From: Pelotomaculum isophthalicicum JI
Lineage (GTDB): Bacteria; Bacillota; Desulfotomaculia; Desulfotomaculales; Pelotomaculaceae
NCBI RefSeq assembly: GCF_029478095.1
Contig: NZ_JAKOAV010000016.1
Location: forward strand, 23,582-87,581
Direction of reading: 5' to 3'
DNA: 64,000 bases
Part shown: positions 50,166-60,180 of the stretch, one piece after another
How the letters are laid out: each line of letters opens with the position of its first letter
How positions within the stretch are numbered: position 1 is the first letter of the stretch
Translations under genes and position numbers: made by a program
Notes under the pieces: generated by a model
What the model was told of the DNA's origin: nothing
The model's database searches: none
What the model saw: only the letters and a program-made list of their open reading frames with translations

Positions 50166-52182
50166 AGGGGACAGGCTGAGAGCGGAAGCTCTGGACATTC
50201 GAACCCGGGATGTACCGGTGGAGGCCAAGCGAGGGGCGATACTTGACCGGAACGGCAATGAGCTGGTGACAAGTATTAGCGTGGATTCCGCATATGCGTT
50301 TCCTCCCCAGATTGTTGATAAACGGGGAACAGCGGATAAAATAGCCGGTGCTCTTGGAATGGATAAGGAAGATGTGTATAAAAAGCTCACTCAAAATGTG
50401 GGCTTTGTCTGGCTAAAGAGACGAATTGACTACGAATCGTCCCAAAAATTAAAGGCGCTCAAAATAGATGGTGTCGAACTAGTGGAAGAAAACAGGCGTT
50501 TTTACCGCCAGGATAGTTTGGCCGCTCACTTGCTGGGATTTGTCGGGGATGACAACCAAGGTTTAACTGGGTGTGAAAGTGTATATGACAATGAACTGAG
50601 AGGAGTCCCCGGCCGTATCGTTATTGAGAAAGATGCCGTGGGAAGAAGCATTCCTGAAGCGGTGCACAAGTATATTCCATCAGTGCCCGGCAACAACCTG
50701 GTATTGACAATTGACCAGACTATCCAGTTTTTCGTTGAAAGGGAACTGGATAAGATCACAGAGTCCTACCATCCGAAATTAGCTGTTATGATCGTAATGA
50801 ATCCCAAAACAGGGGAAATCCTTGCCATGGGCAACCGGCCGACATTCAATCCGGGCGAGTGGCAGCGTTATCCCCAGTCTGTGTGGGACCATAACCCGTC
50901 CATCTGGTATAATTATGAACCCGGTTCAACTTTTAAGATCATTACAGCCGCCTCCGCCCTGGAGGAAGGCGCTGTGAGAACGAGCGACACTTTTAATGAC
51001 CCCGGCTTCATTAAAGTCGCTGACCGGACAATCAGGTGCTGGTACGATGGCGGGCACGGTTTGCAAACCTTTGAAGAAGTTTGCCAGAATTCATGCAACC
51101 CAGGTTTTATTACTGTTGGTCTGAGATTGGGAAAAGAAAAATTTTATAAATACATCAACAAATTTGGTCTCGATCAAAAGACAGGCATCAGCTTGCCCGG
51201 AGAGGAAGTAGGAATTCAAATTCCCGAGAATGAAGCCACCGACTTAAATATTGCCACGATGTCGATAGGCCAGTCTATCGCAGTTACACCAATCCAGCTG
51301 GCTTGTGCCGCTTCCGCGGTGGCTAATGGGGGAGTTTTGTTAAAACCCACGCTGGTTAAGGCGATTACCGACCCTAACGGAAAAGTGCTGAAGGAATTTA
51401 AAGCTGAACCGGTTCGCCAGGTCATTTCGAAAGACACCGCTCAAACCTTAATGAGATTGCTAACTAATGTGGTCCAGAAGGGAACAGGTAGAAACGCTTT
51501 TGTCGACGGTTACGGCGCGGCGGGCAAAACCGGTACCGCCCAGGTAGTAGGACCCGGAGGTTATGTTGACGGTAAGTATGTTGCTTCGTTTATGGGCTTT
51601 GCGCCGGCGGATGACCCGCAAATTGCCGCTCTGGTGATGGTGGCCGAACCCAACGGCCCAAATTATTTCGGCAGTCAGGTCGCGGCGCCGGCCTTTAAAG
51701 CGGTAGCATTGGATAGCCTGCACTACCTGAAAGTTCCGGAAAGGACTGAAATAGAAAAGCCTAGAGATCCTTTTATGTTTCAAGAACCTAAATCTAGGGT
51801 CGTAGTTCCGAATGTCGTGAATTATCCGGTGGAGGACGCTCAAAAGGTGCTGAAGAACGCTGGATTCGTAGTTCAGACAAGAGGTCAGGGTGGTTTTGTA
51901 AGCAATCAGGTTCCCAAGGGTGGTGTTGATGTTTTGAATGGCTCCACTGTAATTCTTGAATTACAGGAAATTGACGCATCCAATGAGGTTGCCATGCCTG
52001 ATTTAAAAGGACTGACAATTAAAGAAGCAGGCAGTCTGCTTGAAAAGCTGGGACTTGTCTTAAGCCCGGCAGGCACAGGTTTGGCTATCGGTCAACAGTC
52101 GCCACCCGGCTCAAAAGTACCCAGAGGGACAACAATTAACGTTGAATTTGGTGAAAGCTTTGTGCAAACTTTGCATGACTGA
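50056..52182 (+). CDS. spoVD: SpoVD-type penicillin-binding protein
   Basis: A protein of 708 residues: N-terminal membrane anchor, PBP dimerisation domain, transpeptidase (SxxK in PGSTFKI near residue 294, SCN near 350, KTG in AGKTGTAQV near 491) and two PASTA domains (about 575-705). PASTA-bearing class B PBPs of this kind are SpoVD (sporulation) or septal PBP2B. Here it follows ftsL and precedes murE. ATG start behind GGGAGGGGG. The 110-base overlap with ftsL ensures translational coupling. Confidence 0.92.
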   Translation: MQTTNILIRKRITILFLTTVAVFLFLVLRLGWLQLVEGDRLRAEALDIRTRDVPVEAKRGAILDRNGNELVTSISVDSAYAFPPQIVDKRGTADKIAGALGMDKEDVYKKLTQNVGFVWLKRRIDYESSQKLKALKIDGVELVEENRRFYRQDSLAAHLLGFVGDDNQGLTGCESVYDNELRGVPGRIVIEKDAVGRSIPEAVHKYIPSVPGNNLVLTIDQTIQFFVERELDKITESYHPKLAVMIVMNPKTGEILAMGNRPTFNPGEWQRYPQSVWDHNPSIWYNYEPGSTFKIITAASALEEGAVRTSDTFNDPGFIKVADRTIRCWYDGGHGLQTFEEVCQNSCNPGFITVGLRLGKEKFYKYINKFGLDQKTGISLPGEEVGIQIPENEATDLNIATMSIGQSIAVTPIQLACAASAVANGGVLLKPTLVKAITDPNGKVLKEFKAEPVRQVISKDTAQTLMRLLTNVVQKGTGRNAFVDGYGAAGKTGTAQVVGPGGYVDGKYVASFMGFAPADDPQIAALVMVAEPNGPNYFGSQVAAPAFKAVALDSLHYLKVPERTEIEKPRDPFMFQEPKSRVVVPNVVNYPVEDAQKVLKNAGFVVQTRGQGGFVSNQVPKGGVDVLNGSTVILELQEIDASNEVAMPDLKGLTIKEAGSLLEKLGLVLSPAGTGLAIGQQSPPGSKVPRGTTINVEFGESFVQTLHD

Positions 52183-52275
52183 GTCTTTAATAAATGTCAA
52201 TAATGGAAATACTATGAAATATTGTAGGGCCTGACCATTCTTAAGCATTACAATTCCTATTTGGAGGATTCTTAA

Positions 52276-53772
52276 TTGCTTTTGAGAGAACTGCTTGAAG
52301 CGGTTGATATCCGGGCTGCCGGCGGCAATCATGATGTCCGGCTTAAAGGAATAACCTATGACTCGCGCAAGGTGCGCCCGGGTTTTCTATTCGTTTCCAT
52401 AAAGGGATTTAAATCTGACGGGCATGATTATGTGGGTCAGGCAATAAAGCGAGGCGCTGTTGCGGTGGTAATGGAGCGTGAGCTTGAATTGCCGCCGGAT
52501 ATCGCATGGGCTGTTGTTCAAGATACCAGGCATGCTTTGGCATTACTGTCAGCGCGGTTTTTTGGCGATCCTTCCAAACAGTTGAAGATGATCGGTGTAA
52601 CGGGCACCAATGGCAAAACGACGACCACCAGCCTTATCTCTTCTATCCTGAGCTCATCCGGGGAAAAAGTGGGGTTGATCGGGACTGTTCATAACAGAAT
52701 TGGAGCCCGGATTATACCTGTTAGTCATACTACCCCTGAATCGACTGATTTGCAGGAATTGCTTGGAAAAATGATCGTGGAGGGAGTGGGCGCCTGTGTT
52801 ATGGAAGTTTCTTCTCATGCTCTGGCGCTAAACCGGGTAGACGGCTGCGAGTTTGATATGGCTGTTTTTACAAACCTCACCCAGGATCACCTTGATTTTC
52901 ACCAGAGCATGGAAGATTATTTGGAAGCAAAATTGAAGTTGTTTAAGAGCCTGAACTTGCCTGGTGATAAGGGAATTATCAAATGCGCCGTGATTAATGC
53001 CGATGATCCGGCGGCGGAGCGCTTTGCCCAAGCTGCCGGTGGTTTAATTTACACCTTCGGCGTCAAAAATACGGCTGATGTTTATGCTACAGAGATCAAT
53101 GTCAACGCCCGGGGTGTCAGTTTCAATATCGGTGGGAAATTAGGCAGTTGTCAATTAAATCTTCATTTGACCGGCCTGTTTAACGTATATAATGCGTTGG
53201 GCGCTTTTACCGCAGCGGCGGCGCTTGGCGTGCCACAAGAAATAATTAAAGATGCTCTTGAGAACGTTCAGGGAGTGCCTGGCCGTTTTGAACAGGTCGA
53301 TGCGGGTCAGGATTTCACAGTGATTGTTGATTATGCCCACACGCCGGACGGTCTTGAAAATATTCTTAAAACAGCCCGTCAGTTGACCCGAGGGCGCTTA
53401 ATCACAGTTTATGGTTGCGGAGGGGACCGTGACCGTGGAAAACGTCCGATGATGGGGAGTATTGCCGCAAAATACAGTGATTTTCAAATTATTACATCCG
53501 ATAACCCGCGCACTGAAAATCCGGCAATAATTATTCAGGGCATTATTGAAGGGGTCCTGCCGCTGGTCCAAAAGGAGAATTATCTTGTGGAACAAGACCG
53601 GCGCAAAGCGATTGGCCTGGCAATTAGCATGGCACGTAAGGATGACGTAGTGATCATAGCCGGTAAGGGTCACGAAGATTACCAAATAATCGGCACGGAA
53701 AAATTTCCGTTTGACGACCGCCGGGAAGCGGTTTTAGCCATTAAAGAATTACGCGGAGATAAGATGGATTAG
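52276..53772 (+). CDS. murE: MurE, UDP-MurNAc-tripeptide synthetase
   Basis: A protein of 498 residues. ATP motif GVTGTNGKTTTTSLI near residue 108; DNPRTENP near 413 is the meso-diaminopimelate specificity motif, so the third residue of the stem is meso-DAP. Other segments are SSHALALNRV near 178 and DYAHTPDGLENI near 352. TTG start behind GGAGG. It adds the third amino acid to UDP-MurNAc-dipeptide. Confidence 0.96.
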   Translation: MLLRELLEAVDIRAAGGNHDVRLKGITYDSRKVRPGFLFVSIKGFKSDGHDYVGQAIKRGAVAVVMERELELPPDIAWAVVQDTRHALALLSARFFGDPSKQLKMIGVTGTNGKTTTTSLISSILSSSGEKVGLIGTVHNRIGARIIPVSHTTPESTDLQELLGKMIVEGVGACVMEVSSHALALNRVDGCEFDMAVFTNLTQDHLDFHQSMEDYLEAKLKLFKSLNLPGDKGIIKCAVINADDPAAERFAQAAGGLIYTFGVKNTADVYATEINVNARGVSFNIGGKLGSCQLNLHLTGLFNVYNALGAFTAAAALGVPQEIIKDALENVQGVPGRFEQVDAGQDFTVIVDYAHTPDGLENILKTARQLTRGRLITVYGCGGDRDRGKRPMMGSIAAKYSDFQIITSDNPRTENPAIIIQGIIEGVLPLVQKENYLVEQDRRKAIGLAISMARKDDVVIIAGKGHEDYQIIGTEKFPFDDRREAVLAIKELRGDKMD

Positions 53773-53826
53773 AGCTCAGAAAACGAATTTGAGACCGCTG
53801 ACTGCGGGATTATTTGTTAATAATTT

Positions 53827-55230
53827 ATGGGGGTTAGTATGAAATCAGCCACCTTGGGGGAAATAGCTCAAGCAATCAACGGTGAAATTATCCAGGGCGA
53901 TTCCGGGATTGTAATCAACCGGGTTTCTACCGATAGCCGTAGAATAGAGCCAGGAAGCCTTTTTTTTGCGCTGCGGGGTACAAGGTACGATGCCCACCAA
54001 TTCCTGGACCAGGCAATCGCAGCGGGCGCGGGAGGTCTGGTAATTGACCGTGATGTCGAGGTAACCGCCGGTATTACGGTAATTAAAGTGTTGGATACGC
54101 TAGCCGCCCTGCAGGCTTTAGCCGCATCGAACAGGGAACGATGCGGGATACCTTTGATCGGGGTGACAGGAAGCACAGGAAAAACCACGACAAAGGATAT
54201 GATCGCGTCTGTTTTAGGTACACGCTTACATACCATAAAAACCATGGGTAATTATAACAACGAGATTGGTCTGCCGCTTACGCTTTTGAATATGGATGAA
54301 AACAGTGAGGTCGCGGTAGTAGAAATGGGTATGCGAGGACCTGGTGAAATAGATGCTTTGTGTCGGATTGCCAAGCCTAATGGCGCGGTAATTACCAACA
54401 TCGGGGAGACCCATTTGGAGTTGCTGGGGACGGTTAGCAACATTGCGGCAGCCAAGGGAGAAATATTGGAAAATATACCAACCGACGGGTTTGCCGTGTT
54501 GAATGCGGAAAGTTCATTTATTCAAAGAGAAGCGAAGCGCTGCCGCGGGAAGGTTGTTTTTTTCGGCATTGAGCAAGAATGTGAGATAACGGCTAAAGAT
54601 ATTATAGCAGAAAGTGGAGGGAACCGGTTTACCGCGGAAATTGCCGGGTATGAGGGGGAATTTTTTCTACCGGCGCCGGGGCGGCATAATGTGATGAATG
54701 CGCTTGCCGCGATTGCGGTGGGAAGGGAATTAGGTCTTTCTATCGAAGAAATAGCAGAAGGACTGAAAACAGTAACTTTATCAGATATGCGCCTGGCAAT
54801 TATTGAGGTGGGAGATATCAAAATTATTAATGATACATATAACGCCAGTCCGGTTTCAACCGGAGCGGCGCTCCAGGTGCTGAAAGAAGTTTCTTGTGGC
54901 AAAAGTATGGTAGCTGTTCTCGGCGATATGCTGGAACTGGGGTCCCGGGCGGTGGAAGGACACCTTGAAGTTGGTTCGATCGCGGCTGATTTGGGAGTGG
55001 ACAGTTTGGTGGCGGTTGGTGATCTTGCTTCAGGAATAGCGGACGGGGCTCTGAGATCCGGCATGCCGGCAGGTAAAATTTACCGTTGTGCCGATAATCG
55101 AGAAGCGATAACAGTTTTAAACGTTATTCTCCGGGAAGGAGAAGTGGTACTGGTCAAGGGTTCCAGAGGCATGCACATGGAGCAGATCGTTGAGAGTCTA
55201 GTTAATTTTCCGAACAGAACTTGCAAGTGA
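53827..55230 (+). CDS. murF: MurF, UDP-MurNAc-pentapeptide synthetase
   Basis: A protein of 467 residues. ATP motif GVTGSTGKTTTKDMI near residue 113, EMGMRGPGEIDAL near 162, NDTYNASPVST near 336 and VLGDMLELG near 363. It adds D-Ala-D-Ala. A GTTAGT region precedes ATG 53827; an alternative ATG is 53839. Confidence 0.96.
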   Translation: MGVSMKSATLGEIAQAINGEIIQGDSGIVINRVSTDSRRIEPGSLFFALRGTRYDAHQFLDQAIAAGAGGLVIDRDVEVTAGITVIKVLDTLAALQALAASNRERCGIPLIGVTGSTGKTTTKDMIASVLGTRLHTIKTMGNYNNEIGLPLTLLNMDENSEVAVVEMGMRGPGEIDALCRIAKPNGAVITNIGETHLELLGTVSNIAAAKGEILENIPTDGFAVLNAESSFIQREAKRCRGKVVFFGIEQECEITAKDIIAESGGNRFTAEIAGYEGEFFLPAPGRHNVMNALAAIAVGRELGLSIEEIAEGLKTVTLSDMRLAIIEVGDIKIINDTYNASPVSTGAALQVLKEVSCGKSMVAVLGDMLELGSRAVEGHLEVGSIAADLGVDSLVAVGDLASGIADGALRSGMPAGKIYRCADNREAITVLNVILREGEVVLVKGSRGMHMEQIVESLVNFPNRTCK

Positions 55231-55248
55231 TAATAGTAGGAGGCATTC

Positions 55249-56235
55249 ATGCAAGAGTTGTGGATGGCATTCGCTGCCTCGCTTTTTGTTACATTACTGC
55301 TCGGTCCCCTAGTAATACCCGTTTTGCGAAAGCTAAAGTTTGGCCAGAACATTCGGGCGGACGGACCTGCCCGGCATCTGCAAAAAGCAGGTACACCCAC
55401 CATGGGTGGGGTGATATTTTTGGCAGGCGCGTCAGCGGGAGTATTATTTATCGCTCAGGGGGCGAGGGATAGTATTATTGTGCTCGTTGTGACCCTGGGG
55501 TTCGGATTAATTGGGTTTCTTGACGATTATATTAAGGTTGTGCTAAAAAGGTCGCTGGGCCTGAGAGCGCGGGAGAAACTTTTCGGACAGTGTCTTCTAG
55601 CAACTGGACTGGCTTATTGGGTAGTATACTTATCGGACAGGGGCACCAGCCTTTCCCTTCCCTTTTCATATTTGGTGATTCCGGGAGGTGTAGACCTTGA
55701 TTTGGGCTGGTGGTTGTTCTTGGCGTTTACCGTTCTTATCGTTGTCGGAATGGCCAACGCTGTTAATCTTACCGACGGGCTGGACGGCCTGGCTGCCGGT
55801 GTAAGCTTGCTGGTTGCGCTCGGTATGATGGTAATTGCTTTAATTGTGGACAAATCAGGGGTCGCGCTAAGCCTGGCGGCACTTGCGGGGGGCTGTCTGG
55901 GTTTTCTTTATTACAACCGCCACCCGGCCAGAGTATTTATGGGTGACACCGGTTCCCTGGCCTTGGGAGGAGGGCTGGGCGCCGCCGCGGTAATAACAAG
56001 AAGTGAATTATTCTTAATAATAATCGGCGGGATCTTCATTATTGAAACGCTTTCTGTAATTATCCAGGTGATATCCTTTCAAACCAGGGGTAAACGTATT
56101 TTTCGAATGAGTCCGTTACACCATCATTTTGAACTGGGCGGTTGGGGAGAGAACAAGGTGGTGCTAACCTTTTGGACAGCTACCATAATCTTTGGCATGA
56201 TTGGCCTTGCTGGATTTTGCCACTTGGGTAAATGA
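55249..56235 (+). CDS. mraY: MraY, phospho-MurNAc-pentapeptide transferase
   Basis: A membrane protein of 328 residues with about ten helices. Conserved are GTPTMGGVIFL near residue 45, FLDDYIKV near 90 (Asp pair), NLTDGLDGLAAG near 175, MGDTGSLALGG near 231 and MSPLHHHFELGGW near 285. It makes lipid I. ATG with AGGAGG upstream. Confidence 0.96.
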   Translation: MQELWMAFAASLFVTLLLGPLVIPVLRKLKFGQNIRADGPARHLQKAGTPTMGGVIFLAGASAGVLFIAQGARDSIIVLVVTLGFGLIGFLDDYIKVVLKRSLGLRAREKLFGQCLLATGLAYWVVYLSDRGTSLSLPFSYLVIPGGVDLDLGWWLFLAFTVLIVVGMANAVNLTDGLDGLAAGVSLLVALGMMVIALIVDKSGVALSLAALAGGCLGFLYYNRHPARVFMGDTGSLALGGGLGAAAVITRSELFLIIIGGIFIIETLSVIIQVISFQTRGKRIFRMSPLHHHFELGGWGENKVVLTFWTATIIFGMIGLAGFCHLGK

Positions 56236-56282
56236 AAAGTATTTAACTCCATTTCGATATAGTTTTAGAGAGGCTGGGACCG

Positions 56283-57653
56283 ATGGAACTTAAGAGTAAA
56301 AAAGTGCTGGTTGTCGGAGCCGGCAAAAGCGGGCTGGCAGTCGCACACTTTATCGTAAAAAAAGGCGCTGTTGCTGTTCTGGCAGATGCCAACAATCCGG
56401 CTTATCCGGATGATCAGTTGGCGGAATTGGTTGCTGAAGGGGTTGAGCTTTCTCTTGGCGGATACCCTGATGTTAAAAAGGGGAGTTTCGATCTGGTGGT
56501 AATGAGCCCAGGGGTACCCCTTACTGTCGAGCCGGCCAGGGCTGCCCTGGATAACGGAATCCCCGTCACCGGAGAATTGGAACTTGCCTACCATTTTACC
56601 GAATCGCCAATTGTGGCGATTACCGGGACGAATGGTAAGACTACTACTACTGCTTTGATTGGCGCTATTTTTCAGGATGCCGGTATCTCTACCCTGGTTG
56701 GCGGCAATATTGGCCTCCCATTAGTTGCAGAAGTGGAGAAATACTGTTCCAACGATGTGATTGTGGCCGAAGTATCAAGTTTTCAGCTGGAAACGGCCAG
56801 CTCTTTTAAACCGAAAGTGGGGGTGATTTTGAATATCACTCCGGACCACCTGGACCGCCACGGCAATATGGATAATTACATAGCGGCCAAGTCCAGGATT
56901 TATGCCAACCAGGAACCTGGTGATTATATCGTGTTAAATTATGATGATCCCCTGACTGCTGAGCTTGGGGCAAAATCACGCGGAGAAACAATTTATTTTA
57001 GCCGGCGCAAAGAATTGGAAAATGGTGTCTTCGTCGTTGAAGGAAAAATCGTGGTAAAATTGGGCGGAAAAGCTGAAGTGATTTGCGGAATTGATGATTT
57101 GAGCATTCCCGGCGCACATAACTTGGAAAACGCGCTTGCGGCAGTTGCAGCCACTAAGGTAATGGGAATAAACAACCGGTCGCTGGCTGCTACCTTGAAA
57201 AATTTTAAGGGAGTAGCTCACCGTTTGGAATTTGTAGCGGAAATTAATGGGGTAAGGTACATTAACGACTCTAAGGGGACCAACCCGGACGCTTCGATAA
57301 AAGCGCTTGAAGCGTATGACGAGCCTATCGTTTTGATTGCAGGCGGTAAGAATAAAGGCAGCGATTTTAGCGAACTTGCTGAAAAAATCAAGGAAAAAGT
57401 CAGGGTACTGGTGGTGCTGGGACAAAGCGCCGAATTAATTGCTGAAGCTGCCAGGGCGAGAAGATTTGAAAACATCCTCGCTGCGGCCAACTTCAAGGAG
57501 GCTGTGATGCTGGCCAGTCAAGCCGCCCGGCCGGGAAATATAGTTTTATTATCCCCGGCATGCGCCAGTTGGGATATGTTTAAAAATTTTGAAGAGCGTG
57601 GAGAGTTATTTCGAGATATAGTTTTAAATATTAAGAGTTATAGAGAAAATTGA
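56283..57653 (+). CDS. murD: MurD, UDP-MurNAc-Ala-D-Glu ligase
   Basis: A protein of 456 residues. N-terminal GAGKSGLAVAHF, ATP motif GTNGKTTTTALIG near residue 120, SSFQLET near 165, NITPDHLDRHG near 181 and NDSKGTNPDAS near 328. It adds D-glutamate. The ATG has AGAGG upstream. Confidence 0.96.
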   Translation: MELKSKKVLVVGAGKSGLAVAHFIVKKGAVAVLADANNPAYPDDQLAELVAEGVELSLGGYPDVKKGSFDLVVMSPGVPLTVEPARAALDNGIPVTGELELAYHFTESPIVAITGTNGKTTTTALIGAIFQDAGISTLVGGNIGLPLVAEVEKYCSNDVIVAEVSSFQLETASSFKPKVGVILNITPDHLDRHGNMDNYIAAKSRIYANQEPGDYIVLNYDDPLTAELGAKSRGETIYFSRRKELENGVFVVEGKIVVKLGGKAEVICGIDDLSIPGAHNLENALAAVAATKVMGINNRSLAATLKNFKGVAHRLEFVAEINGVRYINDSKGTNPDASIKALEAYDEPIVLIAGGKNKGSDFSELAEKIKEKVRVLVVLGQSAELIAEAARARRFENILAAANFKEAVMLASQAARPGNIVLLSPACASWDMFKNFEERGELFRDIVLNIKSYREN

Positions 57654-57675
57654 TCGAAGGGGGTTAGCCTGGACC

Positions 57676-58779
57676 GTGCAGCAAAAAAAGAAGTCTCCTG
57701 ACTTTGTTCTTTTCTTAACGGTGATTAGTTTGTTGAGTATAGGCGTTGTCATGGTTTTCAGCGCTAGCGAGTATAGCACCTTGGTCAACTATAATGACAG
57801 CTTTTACTATTTTAAACGTCAGTTAGCATGGGCGCTGCTCGGTTTGATTGCCATGCGTTTAACAATGAGGTACAATTATTGGCAGCTTAAACGCTATGTT
57901 TTACCTATCCTGACAATAGCTTTAGTGCTGCTTATTTTGGTTTTGATCCCGGGTATCGGCAAGGAGGTGAACGGGGCGCGGCGTTGGATTAACGTTGGAC
58001 CGCTGCCTTTCGCTCCCGCTGAACTTGTCAAGCTTTGTTTAATTATTTTTACTGCGTACGGTTTGGCAAGGCAAAAACATAAGGTCAAGACTTTTTCGAA
58101 AGGCGTATTGCCTTACCTGCTGGTTATGTCATCTGCGGCCCTCCTGATTTTAATTCAGCCTGACCTGGGGACGGCTGTATCTTTGGCTGGAATAGTAATA
58201 GTGATGATTTTCGCCGCGGGCGCAAGGCTAACCCATCTTGGGAGTATTGCGGTAAGCGGCTTGGCGGCTGTGGGTTTTGCTATTGCTATGAAACCCTACC
58301 GGCTGCAACGTTTAATGGCATTCCTGGACCCTTGGGCCGACCCCCAGGGTGACGGGTTTCATATTATTCAGGGTTTATACGCCATTGGCTCCGGCGGCCT
58401 TTTCGGCCTGGGCCTGGGGCAAAGTAAGCAAAAGTTTCTTTATCTGCCTGAAAACCACACTGACTTTATTTTTGCCATCATCGGAGAAGAGTTGGGTTTT
58501 ATCGGAGCTTCACTGGTAATATTGCTTTTTGCCCTTTTTATTTGGAGGGGGCTAAAGATAGCGATAACATCGACCGACCCGTTCGCCAGCTTGTTGGCAA
58601 CCGGTATTACCGCGTGGGTAGGCATACAGTCAATAATAAATATTGGCGTGGTAACCGGATCTTTGCCTGTGACGGGTATTCCTTTACCTTTTATTAGCTT
58701 TGGCGGCACCTCTTTGCTTTTTACTATGATTGGAGTGGGGATATTGCTGAATATATCTCAATTTACTGCCGCCCGGTAA
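57676..58779 (+). CDS. ftsW: FtsW/SpoVE peptidoglycan glycosyltransferase
   Basis: A membrane protein of 367 residues of the SEDS family. Typical are NGARRWINVGPLPFAPAELV near residue 98, QPDLGTAVSL near 159, FLDPWADPQGDGFH near 215, GEELGFIGA near 269 and ISFGGTSLLFTM near 340. In this position, between murD and murG and in a SpoVD-bearing cluster, it corresponds to SpoVE or FtsW. The start is GTG 57676, 18 bases after an AGGGGG motif. Confidence 0.93.
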   Translation: MQQKKKSPDFVLFLTVISLLSIGVVMVFSASEYSTLVNYNDSFYYFKRQLAWALLGLIAMRLTMRYNYWQLKRYVLPILTIALVLLILVLIPGIGKEVNGARRWINVGPLPFAPAELVKLCLIIFTAYGLARQKHKVKTFSKGVLPYLLVMSSAALLILIQPDLGTAVSLAGIVIVMIFAAGARLTHLGSIAVSGLAAVGFAIAMKPYRLQRLMAFLDPWADPQGDGFHIIQGLYAIGSGGLFGLGLGQSKQKFLYLPENHTDFIFAIIGEELGFIGASLVILLFALFIWRGLKIAITSTDPFASLLATGITAWVGIQSIINIGVVTGSLPVTGIPLPFISFGGTSLLFTMIGVGILLNISQFTAAR

Positions 58780-58791
58780 GGAGTGAGCTAG

Positions 58792-59913
58792 TTGCGTTTT
58801 GTAGTGTCCGGCGGGGGGACTGGAGGACATATATACCCTGCCTTGGCCATATCCCGGGGTTTAAAAGAAAAATATCCAGGCGCTGAAGTGCTTTATGTCG
58901 GGACAACACAGGGAATGGAAGCGGATATTGTTTGCAAAGAGAATCTTCCCTTCAGGGGTATTGTGGCATCCGGATTAGAAAGAAAATTGTCTCTCCATAA
59001 CTTACTGGTACTATGGCAAGCCGGACGGGGGTTTTGGCAGGCAGCCGGGATTATCCGGCAGTGGCGGCCGGATGCGGTGATTGGGACGGGAGGTTATGTC
59101 TGCGGTCCTGTAGTGTTGGCAGCCGCTCTACGCAGGGTGCCTACCTTGATCCATGAACAAAACGCGTTTCCCGGTATTACCAACAGGATCCTATCACGTT
59201 TTGCCGGGTGCGTGGCTGTAACTTTCGCCGATTCAATAAAGTATTTCCCAAACCCGAATAAAGTCAGACTTACCGGATTGCCTGTGCGGCCGGAAATCTT
59301 GACGGCTGAACGGAAGACCGCTTTGGAGAAGTTAGGTTTAAGCCATGATCGATTCCTCTTGCTGTCGTTCGGGGGGAGCAGAGGCGCCCGTGCTATTAAT
59401 GAGGCAATGGTTTCCGTAATTAAAAAGTTCGCAAATGATCCACGTTTGAGCATCATTCATGTAACCGGCACATTAGGGTACCAAGAGTTTATAGACAACG
59501 CCGCAGCTTCCGGTATAAATTTGGACAAAATTGGGAACGTTACCATTATGTCCTACGCTTACAATATGCAGGATGCGTTGGGAGCGGCCAATTTGGTAGT
59601 TAGCCGGGCGGGTGCGGCCACACTGGCTGAATTAACGGTTATGGGCATTCCTTCTATTCTTATCCCGTACCCCCATGCAGCGGAAAATCACCAGGAATTT
59701 AACGCCCGCGCCCTTGAGAAAGAAAACGCGGCGCTTGTAGTTCTGGATCGCGAGCTCAATGGGGAGGTACTATGTGGCAAAATAGCTGAACTGCTTGATT
59801 ACCGTGACAAATTATCTGCCATGAGTGCCGCCAGTAAAAGGCTGGGCAAAAGAGATGCTCTCAAAGATATAATAGAATGTGTGGATGAGTTAATCAAAGC
59901 AAGAAATAAATAA
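58792..59913 (+). CDS. murG: MurG, lipid II glycosyltransferase
   Basis: A protein of 373 residues. Donor-site loop [15 protein letters not shown] near residue 5, [11 protein letters not shown] near 122, [14 protein letters not shown] near 192 and [20 protein letters not shown] near 267. It adds GlcNAc to lipid I. TTG start with AAGGAGTG upstream. Confidence 0.96.
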   Translation: MRFVVSGGGTGGHIYPALAISRGLKEKYPGAEVLYVGTTQGMEADIVCKENLPFRGIVASGLERKLSLHNLLVLWQAGRGFWQAAGIIRQWRPDAVIGTGGYVCGPVVLAAALRRVPTLIHEQNAFPGITNRILSRFAGCVAVTFADSIKYFPNPNKVRLTGLPVRPEILTAERKTALEKLGLSHDRFLLLSFGGSRGARAINEAMVSVIKKFANDPRLSIIHVTGTLGYQEFIDNAAASGINLDKIGNVTIMSYAYNMQDALGAANLVVSRAGAATLAELTVMGIPSILIPYPHAAENHQEFNARALEKENAALVVLDRELNGEVLCGKIAELLDYRDKLSAMSAASKRLGKRDALKDIIECVDELIKARNK

Positions 59914-60180
59914 ATAACCAACTTTTGACACTAAAACTGTTTGTAATAAAAATATGGTAGTATGTTTAAGTTATTATTTTATATATCTAGTGGACAAGTA
60001 TAAATATGAATAATGTAACACTTTCTTGAAATATGCATAGTATATTCTATGTTTTAGGCGGAAATTGTTTGATTTAGTTCTGTTATGATATTTGTAGTTG
60101 AAACAGTACTTAACAAAAAATAAAAGTTGTGTGCAAAAATGGTTATTTTAATAATTATATTAGAAAGGTAGATGTGATTA
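59914..60180 (+). promoter_or_regulatory. A+T-rich gap between murG and murC, probable internal promoter region
   Basis: This 267-base stretch is the longest gap in the dcw cluster and has no gene. TTGACA at 59925-59930 with a weak A+T-rich -10, and a TATGAT near 60084, are promoter candidates; neither is convincing alone. The gap implies that murCBA can be transcribed separately. Confidence 0.3.

Noticed and set aside
51460..51843. 127-residue minus-strand open frame inside spoVD
   Set aside because: It is a shadow of the transpeptidase/PASTA coding frame.
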